Shown: positions 51,237 through 60,815 of the stretch, piece by piece
Position numbering within the stretch: position 1 is the stretch's first letter
How the letters are laid out: the number at the start of each line of letters is the position of its first letter
NCBI RefSeq assembly: GCF_041860085.1
Contig: NZ_CP124747.1
Coordinates: 4,960,001-5,024,000 of the forward strand
Reading direction: 5' to 3'
DNA: 64,000 nucleotides
Origin: Schlesneria sp. DSM 10557
GTDB lineage: Bacteria; Planctomycetota; Planctomycetia; Planctomycetales; Planctomycetaceae
The notes under the pieces: model-generated
What the model was told of the DNA's origin: nothing
Seen by the model: the letters and a program-made list of their open reading frames with translations, nothing else
The model's database searches: none
Position numbers and translations under genes: made by a program

Positions 51237-52994
51237 TTAGTTCTGGTGGATGACTCGCGTCAGGTTTTCGAACAGATTGAGCGGGAGAGCAGGCTCGTGC
51301 GGTGTCTGCCCCAGTTGCTCGTCTGTGGAAACTCGTCGACCCACGAAGACACGGTCCTTCGGTGTGTCACGACCTTTCAGTCGGTCACACGAGATCACGG
51401 CAATCTGCGTCCACTCGAATGGCAATTCCGGCGGGTCGCTGTCGCAGGTGTGCAGGCAGAAGTAGTCATAGTCATCATCGCCGTCTCCTTCCGGAATCGT
51501 GACGATGGGAATCGGCTCTTCGTAAAAATACGCGAACGCGTGGTGTACGGGACCCAGGCTGACGAGTTGTGAATCGGCGGGAAGCGATTGCTTGAGCTGT
51601 TCAAGTTGGCCGGCAATATCTTCGCAACGACGCTCCTGCACGGTCACAATCAGGCAGACCTCAACCAGGGCCAGAAAGGTGGCGATGCTCATTACCCCGC
51701 GTCCCATTCCTCGCTCTGACAGATCCTTGAGGGACGACCAGGCAATGTAGGCCAGAGCGAGAGCCGCCGCCGCATACCCCAGCGCGTTGACGACCGAGAG
51801 GGCGATGCGCATGGCTGGAAACAGCATGGAAACCGCTACGACAACGACGGCGGAACCCGTCATCAGGTAGACCATCGACTGGACATAGTTGGTCCAGGCA
51901 TTATCGGGATCAAGGGTTGGACGGAGTGCTGCCAGTCGATCAACCGCGATTCCAATCAAGGCCGCGAAGCAGGGGAACAGGGGCATGTAGTAGCGCACTT
52001 TTGAGCCGGGTGGCAGCCAGACCGAGATGAATGAGAAGCCAATGCAGATGGCCAGAAACAACGCACCTTCCCGCTGTACTCCCGAAAGCTGGCGAACGCG
52101 ACGGCTGCCATAGGCCAGCAGCAGCAGCGACCAGGGCATCAGTCGCACAAACAGCAGTTCAGCGGGAAATGTGACGAGGTGGCCCAGAAAGACACCCCAG
52201 TGACGATCCACGAACCGACCGGCGACGTCTCCGAAATAGATGTTCCAACTGTCTTCGATCCCGCGATACCAGGCGAATGGACCCTGCCACGCTCCTACGG
52301 TGACGATGAAGACCGAAATGCCAAGGATGTGAGGCCAGGTGACAATCTTTCTCCAGTTGTTTGTGGCCAGCAGGAAAAGCGTGGTGGCACCAACAAAGTA
52401 AAGCGGGGCCTGCAGTCCTTTGGTCAGCATTCCCATCGCAGTAAAAAAATAGCCGATCGACCAGAGTTGCCATTCAGGCCATTTCTTCATCCAGCCCCAA
52501 TGCCAAAGCAGCATCGATGCCGCGACGAACAGGCTGAATACCGCTTCGGTTTCCGCCGAGCGACCGAATTCCATGACAAGCGTCATTGTCAGAAACGAGG
52601 CCACACCTGTCAGGCTGCCAAGTCGGCCGATGTACTGGCGCAGATATCCATACATCATGACGGCGATCAGGGCGACCGAGATGACGCTGGGGATTCGCGC
52701 GGACCAGACATCGAAGGCTCCCGTCATCAAACCGACAAACGCAATCAGCCAGTTTTGCAGGGGAGGCCGGCTGGGGAGAAAAACTCGTTGCGTTCCGGGA
52801 ACCAGCCAGTCACCGCTCTCGACCATTTCGCGAGCGATCTGCGCACGTCGGGGCTCTTCACCGAACAGGGGGAGCGCATCCAGTCTTACGCAGAACGTGA
52901 TTCCAATGAGGAACAGGATCAAAAGCAATTCCCGCTCTGTCCACCACCGGGGTTGCTGTTCTTGGTCAGTGGGACGGGGGGTAGCTTCAGACAT
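51237..52994 (-). CDS. GT39/ArnT-like membrane glycosyltransferase
   Basis: This is a 585-residue integral membrane protein with about 11-12 hydrophobic helices. The first external loop has the acid motif GEEPRRAQIAREMVESGDWLVP typical of ArnT/PMT-type (GT-C) enzymes that use lipid-linked sugar donors. LFGRSAETEA-type and MPWSLLLL segments and GSKVRYYMPLFPCFAALIG also match. The C-terminal soluble part (about 475-585) is short and unlike ArnT. The target (lipid, protein or glycan) is not determinable. The ATG at 52994 (MSEATPRPTD) starts just before the first helix; the frame extending to 53174 lacks family features. Confidence 0.83.
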   Translation of the reverse strand: MSEATPRPTDQEQQPRWWTERELLLILFLIGITFCVRLDALPLFGEEPRRAQIAREMVESGDWLVPGTQRVFLPSRPPLQNWLIAFVGLMTGAFDVWSARIPSVISVALIAVMMYGYLRQYIGRLGSLTGVASFLTMTLVMEFGRSAETEAVFSLFVAASMLLWHWGWMKKWPEWQLWSIGYFFTAMGMLTKGLQAPLYFVGATTLFLLATNNWRKIVTWPHILGISVFIVTVGAWQGPFAWYRGIEDSWNIYFGDVAGRFVDRHWGVFLGHLVTFPAELLFVRLMPWSLLLLAYGSRRVRQLSGVQREGALFLAICIGFSFISVWLPPGSKVRYYMPLFPCFAALIGIAVDRLAALRPTLDPDNAWTNYVQSMVYLMTGSAVVVVAVSMLFPAMRIALSVVNALGYAAAALALAYIAWSSLKDLSERGMGRGVMSIATFLALVEVCLIVTVQERRCEDIAGQLEQLKQSLPADSQLVSLGPVHHAFAYFYEEPIPIVTIPEGDGDDDYDYFCLHTCDSDPPELPFEWTQIAVISCDRLKGRDTPKDRVFVGRRVSTDEQLGQTPHEPALPLNLFENLTRVIHQN

Positions 52995-53320
52995 CCGGAC
53001 AATCCTTCTTCCAGGTGTGACGAATCCTTGAATGGAAGCGGGGACTGACCTGGAATGACAACCTCGGCAAGCTGGCAAAAACCGCCGATCCCTGCCCGAC
53101 CAAGTCCTTCCCTGGAGTGATCGCAGCGGGGTTCTAGAAGAATAGGCAATTTCGGTCAATGTGATTTGCACCACCGGCGAAAACTGCCGGAGCGATTTTC
53201 GAGATTAGCTCGAAGTTGCCAGCGGTACTGTTCCGATAAGAGCCAGATCAGACTCCTGTCAGTTCGCCTTGCGCGATCCCATCTGTGCACGTCGGTTTCG
53301 TTTCCTCGGTGAGAATTGCC
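52995..53320. other. Divergent upstream region of the GT39 and FliN-like genes
   Basis: About 330 bases. No extra gene is supported; a GGTGAG site at 53309-53314 belongs to the FliN-like gene. Confidence 0.35.
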
Positions 53321-53590
53321 GTGTCCACGCTCACGCCTGCAAATGGTCAAAACCGGATCAACGCCTTGAGCGTGCCTGTTTCCGTAGTTGTCTGCGAGAA
53401 GGTTGTGAAGCTGGAACAGCTTCTTCAGTGGAGCCCCGGAGATATTCTGACCTTCGACAAATCGCCGTCGTCCGAGTTGTCGCTGCAAATCGGTCATCGC
53501 CAGGTTGCTTCCGGCCGAGCGGTAACGGTAGGAAACCATGCAGCGATTCGTCTGGTGAATGTCAGCGACTCGCGTTCGTCTGTCCGCTGA
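53321..53590 (+). CDS. FliN-like SpoA-domain protein
   Basis: This is an 89-residue protein with a single SpoA (FliN/FliM/SctQ C-terminal) domain. The signature is VPVSVVVCEKVVKLEQLLQWSPGDILTFDKSPSSELSLQIGHRQVASGRAVTVGNHAAIRLVNV, which matches the FliN form (pV.lsv.lG...l.ell.l..GdvI.Ldk....v.l.vg...iA.Gevv..dg..gvRI..v). In flagella FliN forms the C-ring; in type III secretion its homologue is SctQ. No other flagellar or secretion gene is adjacent, so its partner proteins must lie elsewhere. The GTG at 53321 with GGTGAG six bases upstream is the best start. Confidence 0.8.
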   Translation: MSTLTPANGQNRINALSVPVSVVVCEKVVKLEQLLQWSPGDILTFDKSPSSELSLQIGHRQVASGRAVTVGNHAAIRLVNVSDSRSSVR

Positions 53591-53611
53591 CCCTGTGCAC
53601 GTCCACAGGAT

Positions 53612-56600
53612 TTATTCCTCTGAGACGGACGACTTCCCCTGCAGTCCATTCACAGTTTTCTCGGTCCACAGAATTCCGCGACCCTCGGGCGTGAACAGGA
53701 TCTCTCTGGGTTCACTGTCCACGACAAGACTCTGTACGACCTCGCCCGTCTGACCACTGCAAATCAGTAACCGCCGAGGCTCGTCTGATTTTGTTCCGAT
53801 TGGCCAGGTTGCGATCGTCTCGAAGTTAAGTGGTTCCGCAGCATCCTCGGGCAGGGTCTGGTCAGGGCCGGGATGGCCACGCGGTGGCCAGATTAACGCG
53901 GTCCGCCACTGCGTCGATACATCGCCCAGGTAGCATTCAAATCGGACCTCGCCGCTTGTCAGTGAGACGCTGCGAAGAGTTCCCTGACTGGCTGCGTAGA
54001 GCGTGTTCGGGCCTCCGGTAATCTGCCGGTCGGGTTGTTCGACGGGGAAATCGGCAATCCCTGTCGACCATTTCCGACGACCGTTCACCGGATCAAAACA
54101 GAAGAGGGACGACCCGTCGGCGATGACTGTCAGTTCTGTGGGGTGGGGCCAGAGGACCGGGTAGGCATTCCCGATGGAAAAATTTCGATACTCCCAGTCG
54201 TTCTGTCGGGTTTCGGTGGTCGGGAGTCCGGTGGTGGCGGGTGTGGGATCCAGTTGCCGCCAGACATACAGGCTCGACAAGTCGTCGAGGCCCGATGTTT
54301 CACGGATGCGTGAGTTTCGTCGACGGATGAAGACTTCTTCCGCGATCATCTGCTCCGCCTGCGATGAGGCTGCGACTGGCGTGGTAGGGTGACTCACCTG
54401 TGATTGTTCGGTCTTCTGGCAGACCAGATGGAATTGCTGATTGATTCCCATGATGCGACCGCGCATGCTGACGGGGGCCGATTGCCATGGCTCTCCCGCG
54501 ACGGGAATCTGACTGACTTCCCAGCGCTCGTCGGGGGAGGGAGCGGTGGCCAGCCACGTTCTTGTCGGTTTGGTGGTTTCCATGATCACAGCCAGCGAAC
54601 GCTGAGGCGTGAGCGAAGTTTGTCCCTCGCCGTCCCGGGGACCGGCGCCGTCGTTGTTGGGACTGGCATCGGGATTCGCACGTGCGGGCACAATAACAGA
54701 GCCAATATTGTGGAACGCATGCAAGCGTCCCGGTGGCTTGAGTGTCGCCACCAGTTGTCCGTCATCGGGATCGATGATCCGCAGGCCGCGATCGACGTCG
54801 AACTGCGCGGGAAATTTCCCGGACGTGCTCACGTCTAGAGATTCACCAAGGATGTACGGCGTCGACTGGATAAAACTTGTCTCATTCCAGATCCGGCGTC
54901 CCGTCTCAGGGACACGGGCTTCCCAGCCGTAGGGGGTTCCGATCAGGAGGTGGGTGTTGGTCCAGCACGCCATCACAGCGGCGTGTGGAGCGTGCTCTTC
55001 CCATCGTACCTTCCCCGTTCGTGAATCCAGACATCGCCATACCCAGTCGTTGCGGGTCTTGCGCCGTTGTTCACAGAGCAGGATCGAGGCAAACTCAGGA
55101 GAAGGAGGGACATCTTGCGGCACGACCACTTTGGTTTCAGTCGTGACTGGTCGAGACCAGTTTCGTTCGAGAAAGAAAGGGAGCTGCCCCAGGGAGTCGC
55201 TTGCGCGTTTCTTCGCAGACAGAAATTCACCCAGACTGGAGGTCTTGCCACGCGACGTAATGGTAATCGAAGGGTCGAGATGACTGAGCGATTTTCGTAA
55301 TCGGGATTCAGCCGTTTCCAGTTTTCCTGCTTCGACAAGATCGATCATGGCGACGGTCGATTGGGCCAGTGTCTGGTCATCGGTGGCGTCGCGGCGGAAC
55401 TCGTTCAGCAGTGCATACGCTTGCGAGATTTCGCCAGCATCCTGATGAATCTGAGCCAGCAGACGACGGGCCTCCAGGGTGACCTCGGCGTGCGGGTAGC
55501 TCTGGAGCAACCACTGAATCTCGGCTGTTCGAGGCGAGTCTTTCAGCTCTTCGAGCTTTCGCACGGCCTCGGCTTCGATTTCTCGATAAGGAACCCGGCC
55601 ATGAACATCGATCAGAGCGGCCATACGGTCGATCGCGTCCTGACCTGCCGTGCGAAATTCGCGTGGGTGCTCCGCCAGCATTTCATCGTTCAGCAATGAC
55701 TGAAGGCTGGTCAGTGCCGCTTCGATATCTCCCAAGGCCTCTTCCACCCGGGCAAGATCGAAGCGAAGCTGAATACGATCTGTGACTTCTTCAGCCACCT
55801 CCTTCGCCCGGTTCCAGTAGCCTCGTGCGGAAGCAAGATCGCTTTTGTCGAACGCGGCCTGTCCCGCAGATTGAAGGAGTTGCGTGAGCTTACGGCGGGC
55901 GAGGGGCACATTGGGATCGCTGCGGTCTCCTCGCGTCAGAATCGCGCCGTATTCCGTCGCGGCCTGCTCAATGCTTCCTTCCGCCGCCTCGATTTCTGCG
56001 AGTTGCAGTTGAATCGACGTATTATCAGGCTGTTGCGTCAGCTCACGCTCAATCCGCTGCCGCAGGATACTGTACTCGCAATAGGCAGACAGGCGATTCG
56101 ATTGCGCGACCAGGAGAATTCCGTTCGCCAGGGTCAGGTTTCCACCAAGCTGAGCCGAGTCGGGTGTACGAAGCGGAACTCGTCGGACCAGATCGCCGGT
56201 CTTTTGAGAAACAAAGTCGATCGAATCGCGACCGGGGACAAGAATCTGATCACTGGTCAGGAGGCCGCGGCCGGTGCCGGTGACACGCGGGCTGGATGTC
56301 GTCCAGACTCGGGTCCCTTCGTTGATGTCGATCGCCCAGAGTGAGGTTCCACTGACGATCAGCCGGCCTGCAGCACCTCCTTCGGCCACTCCCAGAATAT
56401 GGTGCCACTGATTTTCACGTCGTTGCCTGGTTTCGAGCTCGCGGCGTTCCAGCTCGGAAATCTGGTTTGGTGAACTCGTCAGGTAATGGAACTTCCATAG
56501 AATCTGCCCGGAATCGGCTTGAATGCAATAAGCAAAATCGGCGTCGTTCGGTGCGACGAATAACAACCCGCGGTGGAACATGGGGGGAAGCAGCCCCTTA

Positions 56601-58369
56601 CGGCTGGGGTCGCTCAGAACGATGGCAGAGTCATTCGTGCGGCTTTCGTAAGTGACGGCCCATTCCAACCGGCCATCCTGATCATTGAGTGCGATGATCG
56701 CTCCCACGTCAGTCGATAAGAACAAGCGGCCTCCGCCTGCTGTCAGCAGCAAGTGGCTGACGCGGTTCGCGCTTTCATCCACGGAGCTGCGAAACCCGCC
56801 AACCGGGGTACGCCACAGCAGTCGACCCGACGACGAATCCAGGCACACAACCATCAGCTCCAGTTGCGGATGGCGGCGGCAAACGGCGAAGTAGGCTCGG
56901 CCTCCGACGACAACGGGTGATCCTTCGAATCGCCAACCCTCTTCAGCGAACAGTTCTCGCGAGGCGATTTTCCAGACCAGCTTTCCCTCCTGAGTCAGAT
57001 CCAGGCAGACCAGATCCGAAGTCAACTCACGGGATTGCTGGTTCGACGGGCAGTTCACCGGGGATCCCATCCGGGCATAAAGTCGTCCTGCGGAAATGGT
57101 CATCGTGTAGTAAGGGATACCGACCGAGACCCGATCCGGGATTTCATTCTGCTCGTCTGGGACGGAGGGATAGATGACAGCCGGATCGTCGCCACTCGAC
57201 CGCCATGCCGGTTCGCCAGTGAGCAGGTTCCAGGCCCGAATCGAATCCGAGTCGTTAACGAGGACCGTGTTCTCGTAGACGACGGGAAAATAGCTGAGCG
57301 GTTCGAACTGAAAAGGAAATGGATCGACCGGGCGGCGCAACAGATTGGGCTTCAGAGGGCGTAGCCACCTCAGTGAACCGACATCGACAGTCTCGGGGCT
57401 GTTCCAGCTTCGGGTCGGTGTCATGGCAAACGTTTCGACGGTTCCCGTTTTCGAGTTCGGGACCCACGTTTGTGATTCTTCCAGCAGGTTTTTCAGTCGG
57501 TCAGCCAGGATGACTCGTTCACCGGCAAGCCAGCCTTCGGACGTGGGGTAGCGTTCTGTGAACTGGCGCAACTCTTCGGTGGCACGGTAGCGGTCCTGTT
57601 CCAGTATCGAGCACATCACGATGCGAGCGAGTATGGTCGGTTGATCGAGATCGGCGTCGGGATACCGCAGAACTGAAGGATAGTTGAGGGGATCGACCTT
57701 TTCCGGCAGCGGGACGAGTTGTTCCCACCACGATCGGGCCGCCGAAAATTCTCCGCGATCCCATGCTGCTTCACCCAGTGCCAGCAGAGCATCATCACCG
57801 TAGCTGCTCATGAAAAATTGATGGACAATGCGCTGCAGTTCTCCCGCATCGCGGGTTCTCTGCCAGTTCTCGTACCAGCGCTTGGCCTGCGGATCGAACT
57901 TGCTGCGGTAGGACTGACGCCCTGCTTCAGGGATTCGCGAAAGCAGCACGTTGCAGCGGGATGAGACGTTCAGGTACGTGGCCACACCACCGGCAACACC
58001 AGCCTGCAGGCGGACCAGTCCCTTGTTTTCGCTTTGCGCAATCTCCTGCAGAATCGCAATTGCCTCGGTCCACCGTTCATCGGCCAGCAGGTCATTGACG
58101 GTTTCAAACCGCTTGAGAAGCTGACTATCAAAAGGAAGCGAGGCGTTTTCGCGGAACGAGCGATGCGGCGGCTGGTTGGTGTTCTGATTCCGGGCCTGCC
58201 TGTCACGCAGTTCCTCCGTCCCCTGTTCAGCTTCCGCCTCGTTAGGACGCTCTTGTGCCAGAGACGCTGAAGTTCCTGCGAGAATCCCCCACACGATTGC
58301 GATCAGGGCTGCGCGGGCCAAAGCATGAATTCGATCGACAGAGTGTCGAATTCCAGCAGACTGCAGCAT
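53612..58369 (-). CDS. Giant TPR plus PQQ beta-propeller secreted protein
   Basis: This is a 1585-residue secreted protein. The signal peptide is at the N-terminus (ALIAIVWGILAGTSASLAQ). The order is: helical TPR-like region (about 60-300), PQQ-like beta-propeller repeats (about 320-740, with VLVNDSDSIRAWNLLTGEPAW, LVVCLDSSSGRLLWRTPVGGF and WAIDINEGTRVW), a second TPR-like region (about 750-1020), then further PQQ-like repeats (about 1060-1585, with SRTGKVRWEEHAPH and FDPVNGRRKWSTGIADF). PQQ-like propellers usually mediate interactions or, with PQQ, dehydrogenation. The catalytic residues of a quinoprotein dehydrogenase are not evident here. Such proteins are frequent in planctomycetes; the role is unknown. 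A GGAG site lies eight bases before the ATG at 58369. Confidence 0.83.
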   Translation of the reverse strand: MLQSAGIRHSVDRIHALARAALIAIVWGILAGTSASLAQERPNEAEAEQGTEELRDRQARNQNTNQPPHRSFRENASLPFDSQLLKRFETVNDLLADERWTEAIAILQEIAQSENKGLVRLQAGVAGGVATYLNVSSRCNVLLSRIPEAGRQSYRSKFDPQAKRWYENWQRTRDAGELQRIVHQFFMSSYGDDALLALGEAAWDRGEFSAARSWWEQLVPLPEKVDPLNYPSVLRYPDADLDQPTILARIVMCSILEQDRYRATEELRQFTERYPTSEGWLAGERVILADRLKNLLEESQTWVPNSKTGTVETFAMTPTRSWNSPETVDVGSLRWLRPLKPNLLRRPVDPFPFQFEPLSYFPVVYENTVLVNDSDSIRAWNLLTGEPAWRSSGDDPAVIYPSVPDEQNEIPDRVSVGIPYYTMTISAGRLYARMGSPVNCPSNQQSRELTSDLVCLDLTQEGKLVWKIASRELFAEEGWRFEGSPVVVGGRAYFAVCRRHPQLELMVVCLDSSSGRLLWRTPVGGFRSSVDESANRVSHLLLTAGGGRLFLSTDVGAIIALNDQDGRLEWAVTYESRTNDSAIVLSDPSRKGLLPPMFHRGLLFVAPNDADFAYCIQADSGQILWKFHYLTSSPNQISELERRELETRQRRENQWHHILGVAEGGAAGRLIVSGTSLWAIDINEGTRVWTTSSPRVTGTGRGLLTSDQILVPGRDSIDFVSQKTGDLVRRVPLRTPDSAQLGGNLTLANGILLVAQSNRLSAYCEYSILRQRIERELTQQPDNTSIQLQLAEIEAAEGSIEQAATEYGAILTRGDRSDPNVPLARRKLTQLLQSAGQAAFDKSDLASARGYWNRAKEVAEEVTDRIQLRFDLARVEEALGDIEAALTSLQSLLNDEMLAEHPREFRTAGQDAIDRMAALIDVHGRVPYREIEAEAVRKLEELKDSPRTAEIQWLLQSYPHAEVTLEARRLLAQIHQDAGEISQAYALLNEFRRDATDDQTLAQSTVAMIDLVEAGKLETAESRLRKSLSHLDPSITITSRGKTSSLGEFLSAKKRASDSLGQLPFFLERNWSRPVTTETKVVVPQDVPPSPEFASILLCEQRRKTRNDWVWRCLDSRTGKVRWEEHAPHAAVMACWTNTHLLIGTPYGWEARVPETGRRIWNETSFIQSTPYILGESLDVSTSGKFPAQFDVDRGLRIIDPDDGQLVATLKPPGRLHAFHNIGSVIVPARANPDASPNNDGAGPRDGEGQTSLTPQRSLAVIMETTKPTRTWLATAPSPDERWEVSQIPVAGEPWQSAPVSMRGRIMGINQQFHLVCQKTEQSQVSHPTTPVAASSQAEQMIAEEVFIRRRNSRIRETSGLDDLSSLYVWRQLDPTPATTGLPTTETRQNDWEYRNFSIGNAYPVLWPHPTELTVIADGSSLFCFDPVNGRRKWSTGIADFPVEQPDRQITGGPNTLYAASQGTLRSVSLTSGEVRFECYLGDVSTQWRTALIWPPRGHPGPDQTLPEDAAEPLNFETIATWPIGTKSDEPRRLLICSGQTGEVVQSLVVDSEPREILFTPEGRGILWTEKTVNGLQGKSSVSEE

Positions 58370-58696
58370 GGACGTTCTCCAGGTCTTCGACCGACACGTA
58401 CGACTCTCTGATCCTGCGAAAGCCGACACCGGATCGGCACTCCATTTAAGAGAGGCCCACGTGACGATGCAAGGTGTGGCCTCCTTCCATGACCGAAAGT
58501 CGGGGCATTTCTCGCTTCAGTCAGTGGGGGAGGGACTTCACCGCACCTTCGAAGATCGTGACCGCGTCACGGTGCCGGCCAATCGCGGATCCGCACGCTC
58601 TCTCTGCCGCTCCTGTCTGGCCTGCGGGATCGTAGGCGATGAGCGCAGATTATCTGCGCCGCCAACAGGGCCGAGGGACTTTTTGGGGTCGCTAAA
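58370..58696. other. Gap upstream of the TPR/PQQ gene
   Basis: About 330 bases. It should hold the promoter of the giant TPR/PQQ gene. No other gene or site is supported. Confidence 0.35.
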
Positions 58697-58870
58697 CTAA
58701 GAGGCTTCCCGCAGGGATGTTCCGATCCAGAAGAGCACCACCGCGGCAGTCAGAAGTCCGGGCATCCAGATCAGGCTGAAGCCAAACTGAAGCTGCCACC
58801 ACGAGATGAGTGGTGTGGCCGTCAGCACCAGGAATTGCAGCGTAAGGCCGAGGTAATGCTTGATTCGCAT
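58697..58870 (-). CDS. 57-residue small membrane protein
   Basis: This was found by direct translation of the minus strand. The product reads MRIKHYLGLTLQFLVLTATP, continues LISWWQLQFGFSLIWMPGLL, and ends TAAVVLFWIGTSLREAS. Two hydrophobic helices are likely (about 5-22 and 33-51) with a Trp-rich connection. There is no strong ribosome binding site, so the start is moderately certain. I recognise no family. It lies 172 bases from folE and on the same strand; a structural or regulatory role at the membrane is a guess. Confidence 0.55.
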   Translation of the reverse strand: MRIKHYLGLTLQFLVLTATPLISWWQLQFGFSLIWMPGLLTAAVVLFWIGTSLREAS

Positions 58871-59042
58871 GGTGGTTTGGCCGGCGCGAAAATGCTAATT
58901 GACCCGATCACATTGTGGCGAGTGTTCGATGGAGTGTCGCCCATGCTGCAGCCCAGTGTCCGTCGTCACTTCAACGTCGTTCGTAAAAGTGAGGCAATAG
59001 GCCGCCGAAGCGGACGACGGGGCCGGGCGATATGCTCTCTGA

Positions 59043-59714
59043 TTAACCGAGATGCTGTCGTGAGCCCTGGATGAAGCCCATGACTTCAGCACGGCTGCTC
59101 TGATTGGTTTTGAAGAGTCCGCGGACGGCGCTGGTGATGGTCACGCTGCCCGGCTTGCGGATGCCTCGGATGGTCATGCAGGAATGGCCCGCTTCGAGCA
59201 CGACGATGACTCCCTTTGGATCCAGTTCTTCCTGGAGAAGATCTGCGATCTGGTGGGTCATTCGTTCCTGCACTTGAGGTCGATGAGAGACCTCTTCGAC
59301 AACGCGAGCCAGCTTGGAAAGCCCAACGACTTTTCCTCGCGGCAGGTAACCGACATGCGCGACGCCGATGAACGGCAGCAGGTGATGTTCACACATGCTG
59401 TTGAACGAGATATCACGAACCAGGACGAGTTCGTCATACTGTTCGGCGAAGACTTTCTTGAGATGCCGGCCTGGTTCGAGGTGCAGGCCCATGAACAATT
59501 CGGCATACATACGGGCGACGCGTGCGGGAGTTTCCAGCAGACCGTCTCGGTTGGGGTCTTCCCCGACCGCTGCCAGAATTTCCCGGATTGCGCGTTCAAT
59601 TCGCGGCAGGTCTGCCGCGAAGGGAGTTTTCGCCGCCAGTGGCAGCGATGAGCTGCCACTGGAATGCGAACCGTGAATGCAATCGCCGTCTTCTTGCGTT
59701 GATGACTCACTCAC
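59043..59714 (-). CDS. folE: GTP cyclohydrolase I
   Basis: FolE opens the GTP ring to make 7,8-dihydroneopterin triphosphate, the first step to folate and pterins. The 223-residue chain has the family core [21 protein letters not shown]. The zinc ligands are Cys108 and His111 in [12 protein letters not shown] and Cys179 in [37 protein letters not shown] and the [13 protein letters not shown] part are also present. About 30 non-conserved residues precede the domain. It lies 14 bases after speD on the same strand, so the two are translated from one message. Confidence 0.95.
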   Translation of the reverse strand: MSESSTQEDGDCIHGSHSSGSSSLPLAAKTPFAADLPRIERAIREILAAVGEDPNRDGLLETPARVARMYAELFMGLHLEPGRHLKKVFAEQYDELVLVRDISFNSMCEHHLLPFIGVAHVGYLPRGKVVGLSKLARVVEEVSHRPQVQERMTHQIADLLQEELDPKGVIVVLEAGHSCMTIRGIRKPGSVTITSAVRGLFKTNQSSRAEVMGFIQGSRQHLG

Positions 59715-59728
59715 AATACGAGCCCCCT

Positions 59729-60121
59729 TCAGGCATTGGCCAACTGACGTGACCGATTTTGCTTGATCGAGGGGGGCATGACGCCGCGCTCAAGTTCCCG
59801 AACTTCTGCGGTTGAGGCTTTGAATGCTTTTCGTAGCACTTCCGCAGCCGCTTCCGGTTTGGTCGTAGAACCACAGGTAAAAACGTCGGCCGCCACATAT
59901 CCGTATTCGGGCCAAGTATGAATCGAAAGGTGGGATTCAGCCAGCACTGCCACTCCGGTGACACCTTGAGGACTGAATTCGTGCACAAAAATATTCAACA
60001 ATGTCGCGTTTGCAGCTTGCACAGCGTCCCGCATTGAGCGTTCGACTCGCGCCGCGTCATTGATGATTTCGCCACAGCCCCACAATTCAATAATGACATG
60101 CCTGCCCAAGTGCTCCATCAA
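59729..60121 (-). CDS. speD: S-adenosylmethionine decarboxylase (SpeD/SpeH class)
   Basis: This makes decarboxylated SAM, the aminopropyl donor for spermidine. The 130-residue chain belongs to the short bacterial/archaeal class. It matches the Thermotoga maritima numbering closely: the self-cleavage site is E62-S63 in [12 protein letters not shown] (Ser63 becomes the pyruvoyl group), with His68 and Cys83 (in DVFTCG) as the other processing and catalytic residues. It heads a two-gene unit with folE. Both pathways use small high-turnover cofactors, but the reason for the pairing is not known. No spermidine synthase gene lies in the window. Confidence 0.94.
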   Translation of the reverse strand: MMEHLGRHVIIELWGCGEIINDAARVERSMRDAVQAANATLLNIFVHEFSPQGVTGVAVLAESHLSIHTWPEYGYVAADVFTCGSTTKPEAAAEVLRKAFKASTAEVRELERGVMPPSIKQNRSRQLANA

Positions 60122-60815
60122 AACGCTCTCTTTCTAGCTTGTTGTCGGCGGTGGCCGACGCGGAAACATTGCCCACCCGTGGTGCTGATTCGATTTCGTC
60201 TTCAGTCGGTTGCGTGACACGGGTTTCATTCAAAAGGGTGACAGGGACAGAACACCTGACATGATCCAGGTGAACCGGACGCCCACATTTGCCGGTTTTG
60301 TCCGTAAAGGATCGTGAGAAGAGATTTCTGCGTGCAGCTTAAGGATGCTGCCGCGTCTCGAAGTTGCCTCCTGAACGGGACAAGATCATCACAAATCTCA
60401 GAGGCGGGGTCAATCCGCCTACCATTGTTTTAAGTAACCAAGTGCCGATCCAGTGGTCTTTTGCCCAAATAAAAGGACCTTTCCCCACGGATATCACACC
60501 GCCAAACGCTGTTTATCGGAATTAGTCGCATTTCCCGAATATCACGTCGGCCAATCTTGATGTTCCTGGCACCGCGAGTCGGCCGCCCGCGGCGTCATCG
60601 AATTGGTGAAGTGATCTCGGCTCACTCTGCCCGGCCTTTTGAGTGAAACCCATCGACGAAGCGAACGGAACTGTCAGAGAGCAGGTGGGTTACCCGGCGG
60701 AACAGCAAATTCTGCCGACCGGGCTTCAAAAATGCAGCGGAATCAGTTCTACGCCGGGGCGCGATGAATCGTTGGCGCTTTTCGACGTTCTGTCGCTGGA
60801 TTCAACCCCACTGAT
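60122..60815. other. Upstream region of speD-folE
   Basis: About 690 bases separate the aldo/keto reductase from speD. The speD side should hold its promoter. I looked for a SAM-type riboswitch on the minus strand and saw no convincing conserved core. No gene is supported. Confidence 0.4.

Noticed and set aside
60122-60400. Possible SAM-responsive riboswitch before speD
   Set aside because: Only short hairpins are present; no conserved SAM riboswitch core could be recognised.
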